A DNA stretch of 64,000 bases from Naumannella halotolerans (GTDB lineage: Bacteria > Actinomycetota > Actinomycetes > Propionibacteriales > Propionibacteriaceae): positions 1,674,001 through 1,738,000 of the forward strand of contig NZ_SOAW01000001.1 of NCBI RefSeq assembly GCF_004364645.1, read 5' to 3'. The notes beneath the pieces were generated by a model. That model was not told where the DNA came from and did no database searches. It was given only the letters and a program-made list of their open reading frames with translations. Made by a program: the position numbers and the translations under genes. This document shows, in pieces, positions 27,903 to 37,054 of this stretch (the stretch's first letter is position 1; the number at the start of each line of letters is the position of its first letter).

Positions 27903-28916
27903 GTGACGAAGCTCCGCGTCGCCGTCGCCCAGGCGGGATCCCCTTTGTTCGACACCACCGCTGCGATGCGTGCGGCACGGCGCTGGATCGGTGAGGCCGC
28001 CGATGCCGGCGCGCGATTGGTGGTGTTGCCCGAAGCGTTCCTCGGGGGTTATCCGAAGGGTCTGGACTTCGAGATCACCGTCGGTTCGCGTACCGACGCC
28101 GGACGCGAGCTGTTCCGCCGCTACAGCGACTCGGCGATCTCGGTGCCGGGGCCGGAGACCGACGAACTGGCGGCGCTGTGCGCCGAGCGTGGGATCGATG
28201 TCGTGATCGGTGCGATCGAGCGCAGCGGCGGCACCTTGTACTGCACCTCGTTGTTCCTCTCCGCAGCCGACGGGCTCATCGGCAAGCATCGCAAACTGCT
28301 GCCGACTGCGGCCGAGCGCTTCCTCTGGGGTGCCGGCGACGGTTCCACCCTGACCACGATGGACCGCGGGTACGGGGTGATCGGCTCGGCAATCTGCTGG
28401 GAGAACTACATGCCGCTGCTGCGTACCGCGATGTATGCCCAGGGCGTGCAATTGTGGTGCGCGCCGACGGTCGACGACCGTGAGGTGTGGGCCTCGACGA
28501 TGACCCACATCGCCTTGGAGGGACGCTGTTTCGTGCTCAGCGCCAACCAGTACCTGACCCGCGCAGGGCTTCCCGACGACGTCCACCCGGTGCAGGGCGA
28601 CGATCCCGACACCGTCCTGATCGGCGGCGGCAGCATGATCATCTCCCCGGCCGGGCAGGTGCTGGCCGGGCCGCTGCGCGGGGGCGAGGGGCTGCTCAGC
28701 GCAGAGATCGACCTCGACGACATCACCCGCGGCCATTTCGATCTTGATCCGGTCGGCCACTATGCCCGGCCCGATGTGTTCGAGTTGCGGGTCGACCGGC
28801 GTCCGCGCAGTTCGGTCACCGGTCCGGGCCGATCGGCGGTGATCGCGCGCGGCGGCCAGCCGGGCCCGGTGTCACGGGTCGACGGCAGCACTCCCCTAGA
28901 CTCCTCGGGTGGATGA
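27903..28916 (+). CDS. Nitrilase-family C-N hydrolase
   Basis: A 337-residue carbon-nitrogen hydrolase with the catalytic triad Glu44 (LPEAFLGGYPKG), Lys131 (GKHRKLLPT) and Cys165 (GSAICWENYMPL). The GGYPKG and CWENYMPL contexts are those of true aliphatic or aryl nitrilases rather than amidases. It would convert a nitrile to an acid and ammonia in the cytoplasm. Its start is a GTG at +1 of a leaderless promoter. The final codons overlap the GTG of the next gene by 8 bp. Confidence 0.9.
   Translation: MTKLRVAVAQAGSPLFDTTAAMRAARRWIGEAADAGARLVVLPEAFLGGYPKGLDFEITVGSRTDAGRELFRRYSDSAISVPGPETDELAALCAERGIDVVIGAIERSGGTLYCTSLFLSAADGLIGKHRKLLPTAAERFLWGAGDGSTLTTMDRGYGVIGSAICWENYMPLLRTAMYAQGVQLWCAPTVDDREVWASTMTHIALEGRCFVLSANQYLTRAGLPDDVHPVQGDDPDTVLIGGGSMIISPAGQVLAGPLRGGEGLLSAEIDLDDITRGHFDLDPVGHYARPDVFELRVDRRPRSSVTGPGRSAVIARGGQPGPVSRVDGSTPLDSSGG
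28897..28902 (+). promoter_or_regulatory. -10 box of the NYN/OST-HTH gene, leaderless
   Basis: TAGACT lies six bases before the GTG at 28909, inside the end of the nitrilase gene. It gives the downstream gene its own promoter despite the overlap. Confidence 0.5.
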
Positions 28917-30090
28917 CGACCGACGGATTGCCCTGTTCCTGGACTACGAGAACCTGGCCCTGGGTGCCAGGGACCACTTCGGGGAGGACTTCGATCTCCG
29001 GCCGGTGACCGAGGCTCTGGCCGAACGGGGTCGGGTGCTGGTGCGTCGTGCCTACGCCGACTGGTCCTACTTCGACGAGGATCGCCGGATGCTCACCCGC
29101 AGCCATGTGGAGCTGATCGAGATGCCGCAGCGGATGGGGGCGGTACGCAAGAACGCCGCCGACATCAAGATGGCGGTGGATGCGATCGAGATGGCCTTCA
29201 CCCACGACTACATCTCGACCTTCGCCATCTGTACCGGTGACAGCGACTTCACACCGCTGGTGCACAAGCTGCGCGAGTTGAACAAGAACGTGATCGGCAT
29301 CGGCGTCCGGGACTCGACGTCGAAGATGCTGCCCCCGGCCTGTGACGAGTTCCTCTACTACGACGATCTGGCCGGTCTGGATCCGTCCGCCCGGACCGGT
29401 TCCCGGCGGCGCAGGTCGACCGGGTCGGGATCGGCTGCCCCCGTCCCGAGCACCGGCAACGAGACCGACACCGAGCGGGCCGAGGACCCGACGGCACAGC
29501 GTCCGGATGCCGATCGCGCTCGGATCGGGCAGCCCTCGGTCGAAGCTCATGAGTCCGATCGATTCGAGTCCGGACAGCCCGAGCCCGGGCAACCCGAGTC
29601 CGAGCAGCCCGAGTCCGAGCAGGACCTGGCGGTGCTGGTCGCCCAGACCGTCGCCGGTCTGCAGAGTTCCTCGGCGGCCGATGTGACCGCCTCGGCCCTG
29701 AAGCGGGCGCTGCTGCGCAAGGACCCGACCTTCACCGAGGCGGCCTACGGGTTCCGCGCCTTCGGTGAGCTGATCAATGCGCTGGTCGACAAGGGTGTGC
29801 TGGAGACCGCCGAGGGCCCGGCGAAGGGCGATCCGGTGGTGAAGCTCTCCGAACGGGGTGAGCGCGAGGAGGGCTTCTCGCTGCTGCGCGATGCCATCCT
29901 CGCCGAGGGCGACGGTGCTGCCGTACCCCTGTCGGGCCTGAAGGATCGGATCCGCCGCGACCGCCCCGGGTTCACCGAGAAGACCTTCGGCTACCGCTCC
30001 TTCCTGCAGTTCAGCCGGGCCGCCGAGACCGCCGGTGTGGTGCACCTGACGAAGACCGACGACGGGTACCTGGTCGCGCCGCAGTCCTGA
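28909..30090 (+). CDS. NYN-domain (LabA/DUF88) protein with two OST-HTH domains
   Basis: A 393-residue protein that probably cleaves or binds RNA. The N-terminal PIN-like NYN domain (about 1-155) has the acidic residues of the family in FLDYENLALG, NAADIKMAVDAIEM and CTGDSDFTPL. A Ser/Pro/Glu-rich linker with short repeats (PGQPESEQPESEQ) follows at about 165-235. Two OST-HTH/LOTUS-type RNA-binding domains fill about 240-310 and 320-393, both with a TEAAYGFRAFGEL / TEKTFGYRSFLQF core. The GTG at 28909 is leaderless. The bacterial role of this architecture is not established. Confidence 0.87.
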   Translation: MDDDRRIALFLDYENLALGARDHFGEDFDLRPVTEALAERGRVLVRRAYADWSYFDEDRRMLTRSHVELIEMPQRMGAVRKNAADIKMAVDAIEMAFTHDYISTFAICTGDSDFTPLVHKLRELNKNVIGIGVRDSTSKMLPPACDEFLYYDDLAGLDPSARTGSRRRRSTGSGSAAPVPSTGNETDTERAEDPTAQRPDADRARIGQPSVEAHESDRFESGQPEPGQPESEQPESEQDLAVLVAQTVAGLQSSSAADVTASALKRALLRKDPTFTEAAYGFRAFGELINALVDKGVLETAEGPAKGDPVVKLSERGEREEGFSLLRDAILAEGDGAAVPLSGLKDRIRRDRPGFTEKTFGYRSFLQFSRAAETAGVVHLTKTDDGYLVAPQS

Positions 30091-30349
30091 GGGCGCTCAC
30101 CGGGTACTCGTTGCCGGGGGTTGACACCGATTTCGTGGCTCCAGATGACGATTTCGGCCGGACCGGCACCTGTTTTGTGATTGCGAGCCACGACAGCGGT
30201 GTGCATCCACCGGCAAGCGGGCCGCCGGCCCCGTCACGCCCACAACCCGCCACGCCCGCAACCGATGCGGGCGCCCGAACCGGGTGCCCGACCGGAAGGA
30301 ACGGGCCGATCCGACCCATGGCCGGTGATCACTCCGTAACATGCTGACC
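30091..30349. other. Intergenic region
   Basis: About 260 bp without a gene. TTGACA at 30121-30126 looks like a -35 element but has no matching -10. ACGATTTCG-like words recur. TAACAT at 30337-30342 is a -10 box seven bases before the DoxX ATG. Confidence 0.4.
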
Positions 30350-30745
30350 ATGAAGCTCTTCGTTGCAGTCGGCCGTCTCCTGATCGGTACCACCTTCGGC
30401 GTCTCCGGGTACGGCGCGGTCCGTGACCCCAAGGGACGCGCGACGGTGGCCGCCCCCACCTTGGACAAGCTGCGGGAGATTGTCCCGCTGCCGAAGGACG
30501 ACGCCCTGCTGGTGCAGATCAACGGCGGCGCCCAGGTCGCAGCCGGGGCCACCCTGGGGCTGGGGATCTTCCCCCGCCTGTCGGCGCTCATCCTGGCCGG
30601 TTCGCTGGCCATCACCACCTACGCCGGCCACGAGTTCTGGAAGGTCGAGCATCCCGAGCAGCGCAATGCCCAGAAGATCTACTTCCTGAAGAACCTGGCG
30701 ATGCTCGGCGGTCTGCTGGTGATCGCCGGCGCCAAGAAGAAGTAG
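30350..30745 (+). CDS. DoxX-family membrane protein
   Basis: A 131-residue protein with four hydrophobic helices and the DoxX-type N-terminus KLFVAVGRLLIGTTFGVSGYGAV, followed by INGGAQVAAGATLGLGIFPRLSALIL. Family members are small membrane subunits or redox-associated proteins of uncertain function. The ATG at 30350 lies seven bases after a TAACAT -10 box (leaderless), so the earlier in-frame ATG at 30341 would be outside the transcript. It converges on the SMP-30 remnant. Confidence 0.8.
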   Translation: MKLFVAVGRLLIGTTFGVSGYGAVRDPKGRATVAAPTLDKLREIVPLPKDDALLVQINGGAQVAAGATLGLGIFPRLSALILAGSLAITTYAGHEFWKVEHPEQRNAQKIYFLKNLAMLGGLLVIAGAKKK

Positions 30746-30751
30746 TCAGGA

Positions 30752-31677
30752 TCAGTAGCCGCCACCGACCACGGTGGTCTGCACCCGGTGCAGCCCGGAG
30801 GTGGCGGTGATCGCCAGGGTGCCCTTGTCCGGTCCGCCGAAGGCCAGGTTTGAGACCGTCTGCGGCAGTTCGATGGCGCCCAGGAACTGCGCCTTGTCGT
30901 AGCCGTCGGGGACGTAGACCCGTACCTGCGGGCCCCAGGAGGTCCAGATCCGCCCGTCGGTGTCGAGCCGCAGGCCGTCGGGGATCCCGACCTCGTCCGG
31001 GGCGACGATCTCGGCCGGCTCACCGAGACGGTCACCGATCACCGGGAAGGCGAGGATCAGGCCCTGCTCGGAATCGGCGACGTAGAGCACCTGCTGGTCG
31101 CCGCTGAAGGCGAGTCCGTTCGGGGCCGGCATCGGTGCGCTGACCGCGGCGACGTCGCCGTCGGGCGCGATCCGGTAGATCCGACACCCCGGTATCTCCA
31201 CCTCGCCGCCGTAACCCTCCTCGGGCCGGTCGATGCCGTAGCGCGGATCGGTGAACCAGATCGCGCCGTCGGCGGCAACCACCAGGTCGTTGGGCGCGTT
31301 GAACTGCTGGGAGCCGAATCGGTCGGCGACGATCTGCCAGCGGCCGTCGGGCTCTCGACGGACGACCGCCCGTTCCCCATGGCTGGCGCCAGCAACCGGC
31401 CCTCGCGGTCGAGGGTGTGCCCGTTCTGATGATGCGACGGCTCGAGGAACGTCCGCACCCCGCTGTCGGGTGACCAGGCCAGCAACCGATTGCCGACCAC
31501 ATCGCTCCGGACCACCTGCTCCGGCCCGGTCCACACCGGGCCCTCGAACCACTCACCGCCGTCGGCGAGCAGGTCCAGGCTCGCATCGGCAGGGAACAGC
31601 GCGGTGAAGTCATCGTGTCTGCCCGGTGCGGGCCGCAGATTCAGTCGGTCCTGGCTCAATTCGCCGTGGGAAGTCAT
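30752..31677 (-). pseudogene. SMP-30/gluconolactonase-family gene, frameshifted
   Basis: The intact version would be a roughly 308-residue six-bladed beta-propeller lactonase. The N-terminal third (MTSHGELSQDRL to HTLDREGRLLA) is in one frame from the ATG at 31677. The rest (SHGERAVVRREPDGRWQIV, FNAPNDLVVAADGAIWFTDP, to 30752) is in another. One missing base near 31378-31390 explains the shift, and adding it back gives a normal-length family member. TACGTT lies six bases before the ATG, a leaderless promoter. The frameshift may be real decay or a sequence error. Confidence 0.85.
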
Positions 31678-31795
31678 GCACCCAACGTACGGGGCCGACA
31701 CCGACGCACCCCACCAGCGGTGGGCACGGGCCGTCTGCCGATCGCGCCGCCTCGGTGCCGCAACCGGTCCACACCCCCCGGGGTTGCCTACAGAG

Positions 31796-31818
31796 AAAAA
31801 CTGAGTAGGCTCATTTTT
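31796..31818. promoter_or_regulatory. TetR operator overlapping the promoter
   Basis: An inverted repeat with half-sites AAAAACTGAG and CTCATTTTT around a TAGG centre. The -10 box TAGGCT (31806-31811) lies inside it and the ATG follows directly at 31819, so binding should repress the TetR-hydroxyacyl-CoA dehydrogenase-oleate hydratase operon. Confidence 0.65.
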
Positions 31819-32505
31819 ATGCAGGACATCGTGTCGAGCGGGATCGAGACACCGGAGCGCACCGGTGGATTCCCATCCGGTCGGCGCCATGAGAACAAGC
31901 GGCAGAAGCGGGTACGCATCTTCGACGCGGCCTCGGCACTGCTCCGCGAGCGCGGCTTCTCCGCGGTGACGACACAGGAGATCGCCGAGCGCGCCGAGGT
32001 CGCCGCGGGAACGGTCTTTCGCTACGCGGCATCGAAGAGCGAACTGCTGCTGATGGTCTACAACGAGGTCCTTCGCACCTCGATCCGTACCGGAGTCGAG
32101 TACGCCGAGCGCGAGCCCGAGACCGTACCCGCCGTGGTCGCGATGCTCTCTCCCCTGGTGGCCGCGGCCGCCCGCGACCCCGAGAACAGTGCCGCCTACC
32201 AGCGCGAGTTGATCTTCGGCCCGCGCGGCGAGACCTATCGGGCGGAGGGTTTGGCGCTGATTCGCGAGTTGGAGGACACGATCGCCCGACGACTGCGCGA
32301 CACAGTCCCGGGGCTCGATCCCGAGCCCGCCCGGCTCGCCGCCGGAACCCTGTTCGCCGTCACCCATCTGGCGATCGCCCGGCTGTCGGCGGGGGCAGCC
32401 ACCGAAGCCGAGGTCACCCACGATCTCGCATGCCAGGCGGCGCAGATCGTCGCCGGCACCCAACCGCGGCACAGCGCCGCACCCAATGAAGGAGACAACG
32501 CATGA
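31819..32505 (+). CDS. TetR-family regulator of the oleate hydratase operon
   Basis: A 228-residue TetR protein. The HTH (about 30-75) contains RIFDAASALLRERGFSAVTT and EVAAGTVFRYAASKSELL. The rest is the helical ligand-binding region. The ATG at 31819 is placed by a -10 box and operator just upstream. Its stop overlaps the ATG of the next gene (ATGA at 32502), so it is autoregulated with, and probably controls, the two fatty-acid genes downstream. A fatty acid or acyl-CoA effector is a reasonable guess only. Confidence 0.88.
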   Translation: MQDIVSSGIETPERTGGFPSGRRHENKRQKRVRIFDAASALLRERGFSAVTTQEIAERAEVAAGTVFRYAASKSELLLMVYNEVLRTSIRTGVEYAEREPETVPAVVAMLSPLVAAAARDPENSAAYQRELIFGPRGETYRAEGLALIRELEDTIARRLRDTVPGLDPEPARLAAGTLFAVTHLAIARLSAGAATEAEVTHDLACQAAQIVAGTQPRHSAAPNEGDNA

Positions 32506-33359
32506 GCGACATCACCCACGTCACGGTTCTGGGCACCGGAGTGCTCGGATCACAGATCGCGTTCCAGACCGCCTACAGTGGTTTCCAGGTGACCGCCTAC
32601 GACATCAGCGACGAGATCCTGGAGAAGGCCAAGGAGCGGTTCGCCGGCCTCGCCGAGACCTACCGCACCGATGGTGTCGCCGGTGCCGCCGAGGGCAAGG
32701 CCGCCGAGGCGCTGACGCGCATCCGTACCTCCTCAGACCTCGCCGATGCCGTGCACGAGGCTGACCTCGTGATCGAGGCGATCCCGGAAGTCCTCGCGAT
32801 CAAGCGGGAGACCTACGAGAAGCTCGCCGAGGTGGCACCGGAGAGGACGATCTTCGCCACGAACTCCTCCACCCTGCTGCCGAGCGACCTGAAGGACTAC
32901 ACCGGACGTCCGGCCAAGTTCCTCGCGCTGCACTTCGCCAACCATGTGTGGAAGTTCAACACCGCCGAGGTGATGGGCACCGCCGACACCGATCCGGCCG
33001 TCTTCGACGAGGTGGTGGCCTTCGCCTCCGAGATCGGCATGGTGCCGATCCCGATCCACAAGGAGAAGGCGGGCTACGTCCTCAACTCGCTGCTGGTGCC
33101 GTTCCTCAACGCCGGTTACGCCCTGGCCGCCGGCGGGTACGCCGAACCGGAGGACATCGACAAGGTCTGGCGGATCGCCACAGGTGCCCCGATGGGCCCG
33201 TTCCAGATCACCGACATCATCGGCCTCACCACCCCGTACAACATCTTGTCCAACGGCGGGGAGCAGGACCGATCGCTCGCCGAATGGCTGAAGACCAACT
33301 ACATCGACAAGGGCAAGCTCGGCGTCGGCTCCGGCGAGGGCTTCTACCCCTACAAGTGA
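32502..33359 (+). CDS. 3-hydroxyacyl-CoA dehydrogenase-like protein
   Basis: A 285-residue NAD-dependent dehydrogenase of the 3HCDH family. The Rossmann motif VLGTGVLGSQIA is near the N-terminus, the NSSTLLPSDL segment in the middle, and the 3HCDH C-terminal domain contains KEKAGYVLNSLLVPFLNAGYAL and PMGPFQITDIIGL. The usual HFFNP is replaced by HFANHVWKFN, a variant marking a subgroup that may act on other hydroxy acids or hydroxyacyl-CoA. It is coupled to the TetR gene and is followed 32 bp later by oleate hydratase, whose 10-hydroxy product it might oxidise or help to detoxify. Confidence 0.87.
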   Translation: MSDITHVTVLGTGVLGSQIAFQTAYSGFQVTAYDISDEILEKAKERFAGLAETYRTDGVAGAAEGKAAEALTRIRTSSDLADAVHEADLVIEAIPEVLAIKRETYEKLAEVAPERTIFATNSSTLLPSDLKDYTGRPAKFLALHFANHVWKFNTAEVMGTADTDPAVFDEVVAFASEIGMVPIPIHKEKAGYVLNSLLVPFLNAGYALAAGGYAEPEDIDKVWRIATGAPMGPFQITDIIGLTTPYNILSNGGEQDRSLAEWLKTNYIDKGKLGVGSGEGFYPYK

Positions 33360-33391
33360 CGCGACCCCAGCAGCGGAAGGATAACAGCGAG

Positions 33392-35197
33392 ATGTACTAC
33401 AGCAGCGGCAACTACGAAGCGTTCGCCCGCCCGCGCAAACCCGCCGGAGTGGACGACAAGACGGCCTGGTTCGTCGGTGCGGGCCTGACCTCCATGGCCT
33501 CGGCGGTCTTCATGATCCGTGACGGTCAGTTGCCCGGGAACCGGATCACCATCCTGGAGCGACTTGAGCTCCCCGGCGGCGCACTGGACGGCATCAGGAA
33601 GCCTCACAAAGGATTCGTCATCCGCGGCGGTCGGGAGATGGAGGACCACATGGAATGCCTGTGGGACCTGTTCCGGACGATCCCCTCGCTGGAGGTCGAC
33701 GGCTCGGTCCTGGACGAGTTCTACTGGCTGAACAAGGACGATCCGAACTACTCGCTGACCCGTGTCACCCACGAGCGGGGCAAGGATGCCGAGACCCACA
33801 ACGAGTTCGGGCTGAGCGACAAGGCGCAGAAGGAGATGATGAAGGTCTTCCTCGCCACCCGCGAGGAGATGGAGAACAAGCGCATCGACGAGGTGGTCGG
33901 CGAGGAGTTCCTCGCCAGCAACTTCTGGCTCTACTGGCGCACGATGTTCGCCTTCGAGGAGTGGCACTCCGCTCTGGAGTTCAAGCTGTACCTGCACCGG
34001 TTCGTGCACCACATCAGCGGGCTGCCCGATCTGTCGGCGCTGAAGTTCACCAAGTACAACCAGTACGAATCACTGGTCCTGCCGATGTATCGCTGGCTCC
34101 TCGACCAAGGTGTGACGTTCGAATTCTCCACCGAGGTCACCGACATCGACTTCGCCTTCGACGGTGACCGCAAGCAGGCCACCCGGATCCACTGGATCCG
34201 CGATGGCGTGGCGGGCGGGGTGGACCTGACCGAGGACGATCTCGTCCTGACCACGATCGGCTCGCTCACCGAGAACTCCGACGACGGCAACCACCATCGT
34301 CCGGCCGCGCTGAACGAGGGTCCGGCACCGGCGTGGGATCTGTGGCGGCGGATCGCGGCGAAGGATCCGTCGTTCGGCCGGCCCGATGTGTTCGCCGGAG
34401 ACATCGCGAAGTCGAAGTGGGAGTCGGCGACGGTGACCACCACCGGCCCGGAGATCCCGAAGTACATCCAGAAGATCACCAAGCGCGACCCATTCTCGGG
34501 CAAGGTCGTCACCGGGGGCATCGTGACGGCGAAGGACTCGGCCTGGCTCCTGAGCTGGACGATCAATCGTCAGCCGCACTTCAAGGCACAGTCCCCCGAC
34601 GAGATCGTCGTCTGGGTGTACGGATTGTTCGTCGACACTCCCGGCGACTACGTGAAGAAGACGATGTCGGAGTGCACGGGTGAGGAGATCACCCAGGAAT
34701 GGCTGTACCACCTCGGTGTGCCCGAGGCCGACATCCCCGAACTCGCCGCCCACGGTGCGAAGACGGTGCCGGTGATGATGCCGTACGTCACCTCGTTCTT
34801 CATGCCCAGGCAGGCAGGTGACCGGCCTGCTGTCGTACCGGAGGGTGCAGTCAACTTCGCCTTCATCGGCCAGTTCGCCGAGACGACCCGGGACACGATC
34901 TTCACCACCGAGTACTCGGTGCGTACCGGTATGGAGGCCGCCTACCAACTGCTCGGCATCGACCGCGGCGTACCGGAGGTCTTCAACTCCACCTACGATC
35001 TGCGGTTCCTGCTGAAGGCGGCCACGCGCCTGCGGGACGGGTCCGAGGTGGAACTGCCGGGCCCGAAGTTCATCGGGAACAAGATCATCTCCCATCTCGA
35101 CCACACCGAGATCGGACAGCTGCTGACCGACTTCGGTGTGGTCCCCGAGGTCGGCGGGACGGTCCAGCGACCGCGTGCCGACGATGCCATCGCCTGA
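33392..35197 (+). CDS. ohyA: Oleate hydratase
   Basis: A 601-residue FAD-dependent enzyme that adds water to the cis-9 double bond of unsaturated fatty acids to give 10-hydroxy products. Family landmarks are the N-terminal YYSSGNYEAFARPRKP, the dinucleotide-binding FVGAGLTSMASAVFMIRDG, the ERLELPGGALDG loop, GFVIRGGREMEDHMECLWD and the C-terminal FTTEYSVRTGMEAAYQLLGI. Length is normal. The ATG at 33392 has AAGGA about ten bases upstream; longer in-frame extension lies inside the previous gene. It is the last gene of a TetR-controlled operon. In other bacteria oleate hydratase detoxifies host-derived fatty acids. Confidence 0.95.
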   Translation: MYYSSGNYEAFARPRKPAGVDDKTAWFVGAGLTSMASAVFMIRDGQLPGNRITILERLELPGGALDGIRKPHKGFVIRGGREMEDHMECLWDLFRTIPSLEVDGSVLDEFYWLNKDDPNYSLTRVTHERGKDAETHNEFGLSDKAQKEMMKVFLATREEMENKRIDEVVGEEFLASNFWLYWRTMFAFEEWHSALEFKLYLHRFVHHISGLPDLSALKFTKYNQYESLVLPMYRWLLDQGVTFEFSTEVTDIDFAFDGDRKQATRIHWIRDGVAGGVDLTEDDLVLTTIGSLTENSDDGNHHRPAALNEGPAPAWDLWRRIAAKDPSFGRPDVFAGDIAKSKWESATVTTTGPEIPKYIQKITKRDPFSGKVVTGGIVTAKDSAWLLSWTINRQPHFKAQSPDEIVVWVYGLFVDTPGDYVKKTMSECTGEEITQEWLYHLGVPEADIPELAAHGAKTVPVMMPYVTSFFMPRQAGDRPAVVPEGAVNFAFIGQFAETTRDTIFTTEYSVRTGMEAAYQLLGIDRGVPEVFNSTYDLRFLLKAATRLRDGSEVELPGPKFIGNKIISHLDHTEIGQLLTDFGVVPEVGGTVQRPRADDAIA

Positions 35198-35463
35198 TGC
35201 GGCGGCTCGGCGAGACGTCTCGTGCTGACGCCTGGCCGAGAGTAGTCGTCAGCGGGGACGGGGCCGGGATCGTACCCGAGGTACGGCACGTGCGGGCGGC
35301 GCACAGGGCTGACGGTGCGCTCGGCATCGGCGCCGGCCGGACCCCGATTTCTCCCCGATCAGGAAGAAGTCGACCCGAATCGGGCTGTCGCTGACCGGCC
35401 CACGATGCCATCGAGGGTGCGGTGAGCGGCGCGGCGCTGCTCCACCCGGGAAGGAAACATCAC
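35198..35463. other. Intergenic region
   Basis: About 265 bp between oleate hydratase and the YccF gene. I see no gene, strong hairpin or clear promoter. Confidence 0.4.
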
Positions 35464-35874
35464 ATGCGGACGATTCTGAACCTCATCTGGCTGGTACTCG
35501 GCGGCTTCTGGCTGGCCCTGGGCTACATCGCCTTCGGCGTCCTCGCCTGTCTGCTGATCGTCACCATCCCCTTCGGCGTGGCGAGTTTCCGGATGGCCAG
35601 CTACGCGCTCTGGCCGTTCGGGAAGGCGGTCGTCGACAAACCGTCGGCCGGCGTCGGTTCCGGGCTGGCGAATGTGATCTGGTTCCTGATCGCCGGCGTC
35701 TGGTTGGCGATCGGTCACGTGACCACCGCGGTGGCCCAGGCCGTGACCATCATCGGCATCCCGCTGGCGATCGCGAACCTGAAGATGATCCCGGTCACCT
35801 GTTTCCCGTTCGGCAAGATGATCGTGAACAGCGATTCCCTGCCTCCGGGATACCGCCCCCTGCACAGCCTCTGA
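35464..35874 (+). CDS. YccF-domain membrane protein
   Basis: A 136-residue inner-membrane protein with two copies of the YccF domain: ILNLIWLVLGGFWLALGYIA and LANVIWFLIAGVWLAIGHVT, each followed by an IPFGVASFRMASYALWPFG or IPLAIANLKMIPVTCFPFG segment. The function is unknown. The ATG at 35464 has GGAAGGA a few bases upstream. A GTG at 35422 in frame is less likely. It stands alone between two unrelated units. Confidence 0.85.
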   Translation: MRTILNLIWLVLGGFWLALGYIAFGVLACLLIVTIPFGVASFRMASYALWPFGKAVVDKPSAGVGSGLANVIWFLIAGVWLAIGHVTTAVAQAVTIIGIPLAIANLKMIPVTCFPFGKMIVNSDSLPPGYRPLHSL

Positions 35875-36043
35875 GACCTGACGTGACCCGTATCCCAAAT
35901 TGTCGGAAGTTATGGCGACCTCACCCCAGGCGTAGGTCACCACAGCTCCCGATGAGTTTCGGTGATCGCGCCGGCGGGCTGCCCGTGGCGCAGCGCCGAC
36001 CACGGGTGGGGATCGGAGTGCCCGGTGCTCCCGGGCCGAGCCG

Positions 36044-36974
36044 TCAGTTCAGGAACTCCAACTGCTGCAGATCGGCCTCGGTCAGCTTCCAGGTCGTGCT
36101 GGCCGCATTCGTGGCGACCTGCTCGGCGGAGGTGGCACCGGCGATCACCGAGGCGACCGACCGGGGCCTGGGCGAGCAGCCAGGCGAACGCCAGTTCGAG
36201 CAGAGTGTGCCCGCGATCATCGGCGAAGGCCGCCAGCCGGTCGACCCGGGCCAGGTTGTCATCGGTGGCGACCTGGCTGAAGAACGGCAGTTCGTCGAAC
36301 CGCGAGCCCTTCGGGAAGGCCTGTCCTCGGTGGTACTTGCCGGTCAACAGCACCGAGGCCAACGGGTAGTACGGTACGACGCCCATTCCGGCGGAGACGG
36401 CTGCGGGGACGATGGATTCCTCGACCTGACGGTTCAGCAGGTTCCATTCGATCTGCGTACCGCAGAAGGCAGGAAGATCCCGCTGCGCGGCGGTCTGCTG
36501 ATCACTGACGATCTGCTCGGCCGTCACGTTCGACGACGCGATGTGCACGACCTTGCCTTCGGCGACCAGCGAGGCGAGGGTTTCCAGAGCCTCCTCGGCG
36601 GGGGCCTGCGGATCCGGGTAGTGCTGGTAGTACAGGTCGATCCGGTCGGTGCCGAGTCGACGCAGGCTCTGTTCACATCCGGAACGGATACGTGCGGCGA
36701 GCGCGCCCGGGGTGTAGGGCTCCTCCGCCGGCCGCGGCAGGAACTTCGTCGCCACGACGACCTCGTCGCGTCGAGATCCGAGTGCGCGACCCAGGAACTC
36801 CTCCGACAAGCCGTCGCCGTACATCTCGGCGGTGTCGAAGTGGGTGATCCCGGCGTCCAGCGCCGCCCCGACGACCTCGTTCGTCTGTTCGGCGTCGATC
36901 TTCATTCCGAAGTTGTTGCACCCGAGCCCGAGCACCGAGACCGTCGGTCCGTTGCCCAACTGTCGTACCTGCAT
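36044..36974 (-). pseudogene. Aldo/keto reductase gene with one frameshift
   Basis: The reading frame from the ATG at 36974 gives a standard NADPH-dependent AKR: VSVLGLGCNNFGMKI, the catalytic-region HFDTAEMYGDGLSEEFLGRAL, RRLGTDRIDLYYQHYPDP and ELAFAWLLAQA. One extra base near 36155-36168 (within GGCCCCGG) breaks it. The true C-terminus (SVIAGATSAEQV to QLEFLN) continues in the next frame to 36044. Corrected length would be 309 residues. GAGGAG precedes the start. It lies 80 bp behind the FAD oxidoreductase on the same strand, probably one operon. Confidence 0.87.
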
Positions 36975-37054
36975 GAATCTCCTCGCGTCAGTGTGTCGAT
37001 GATCAATGGTGCCGACCCCGGTTCGCCCGACCTCGCAGCGAACCCGAGTTCGGC

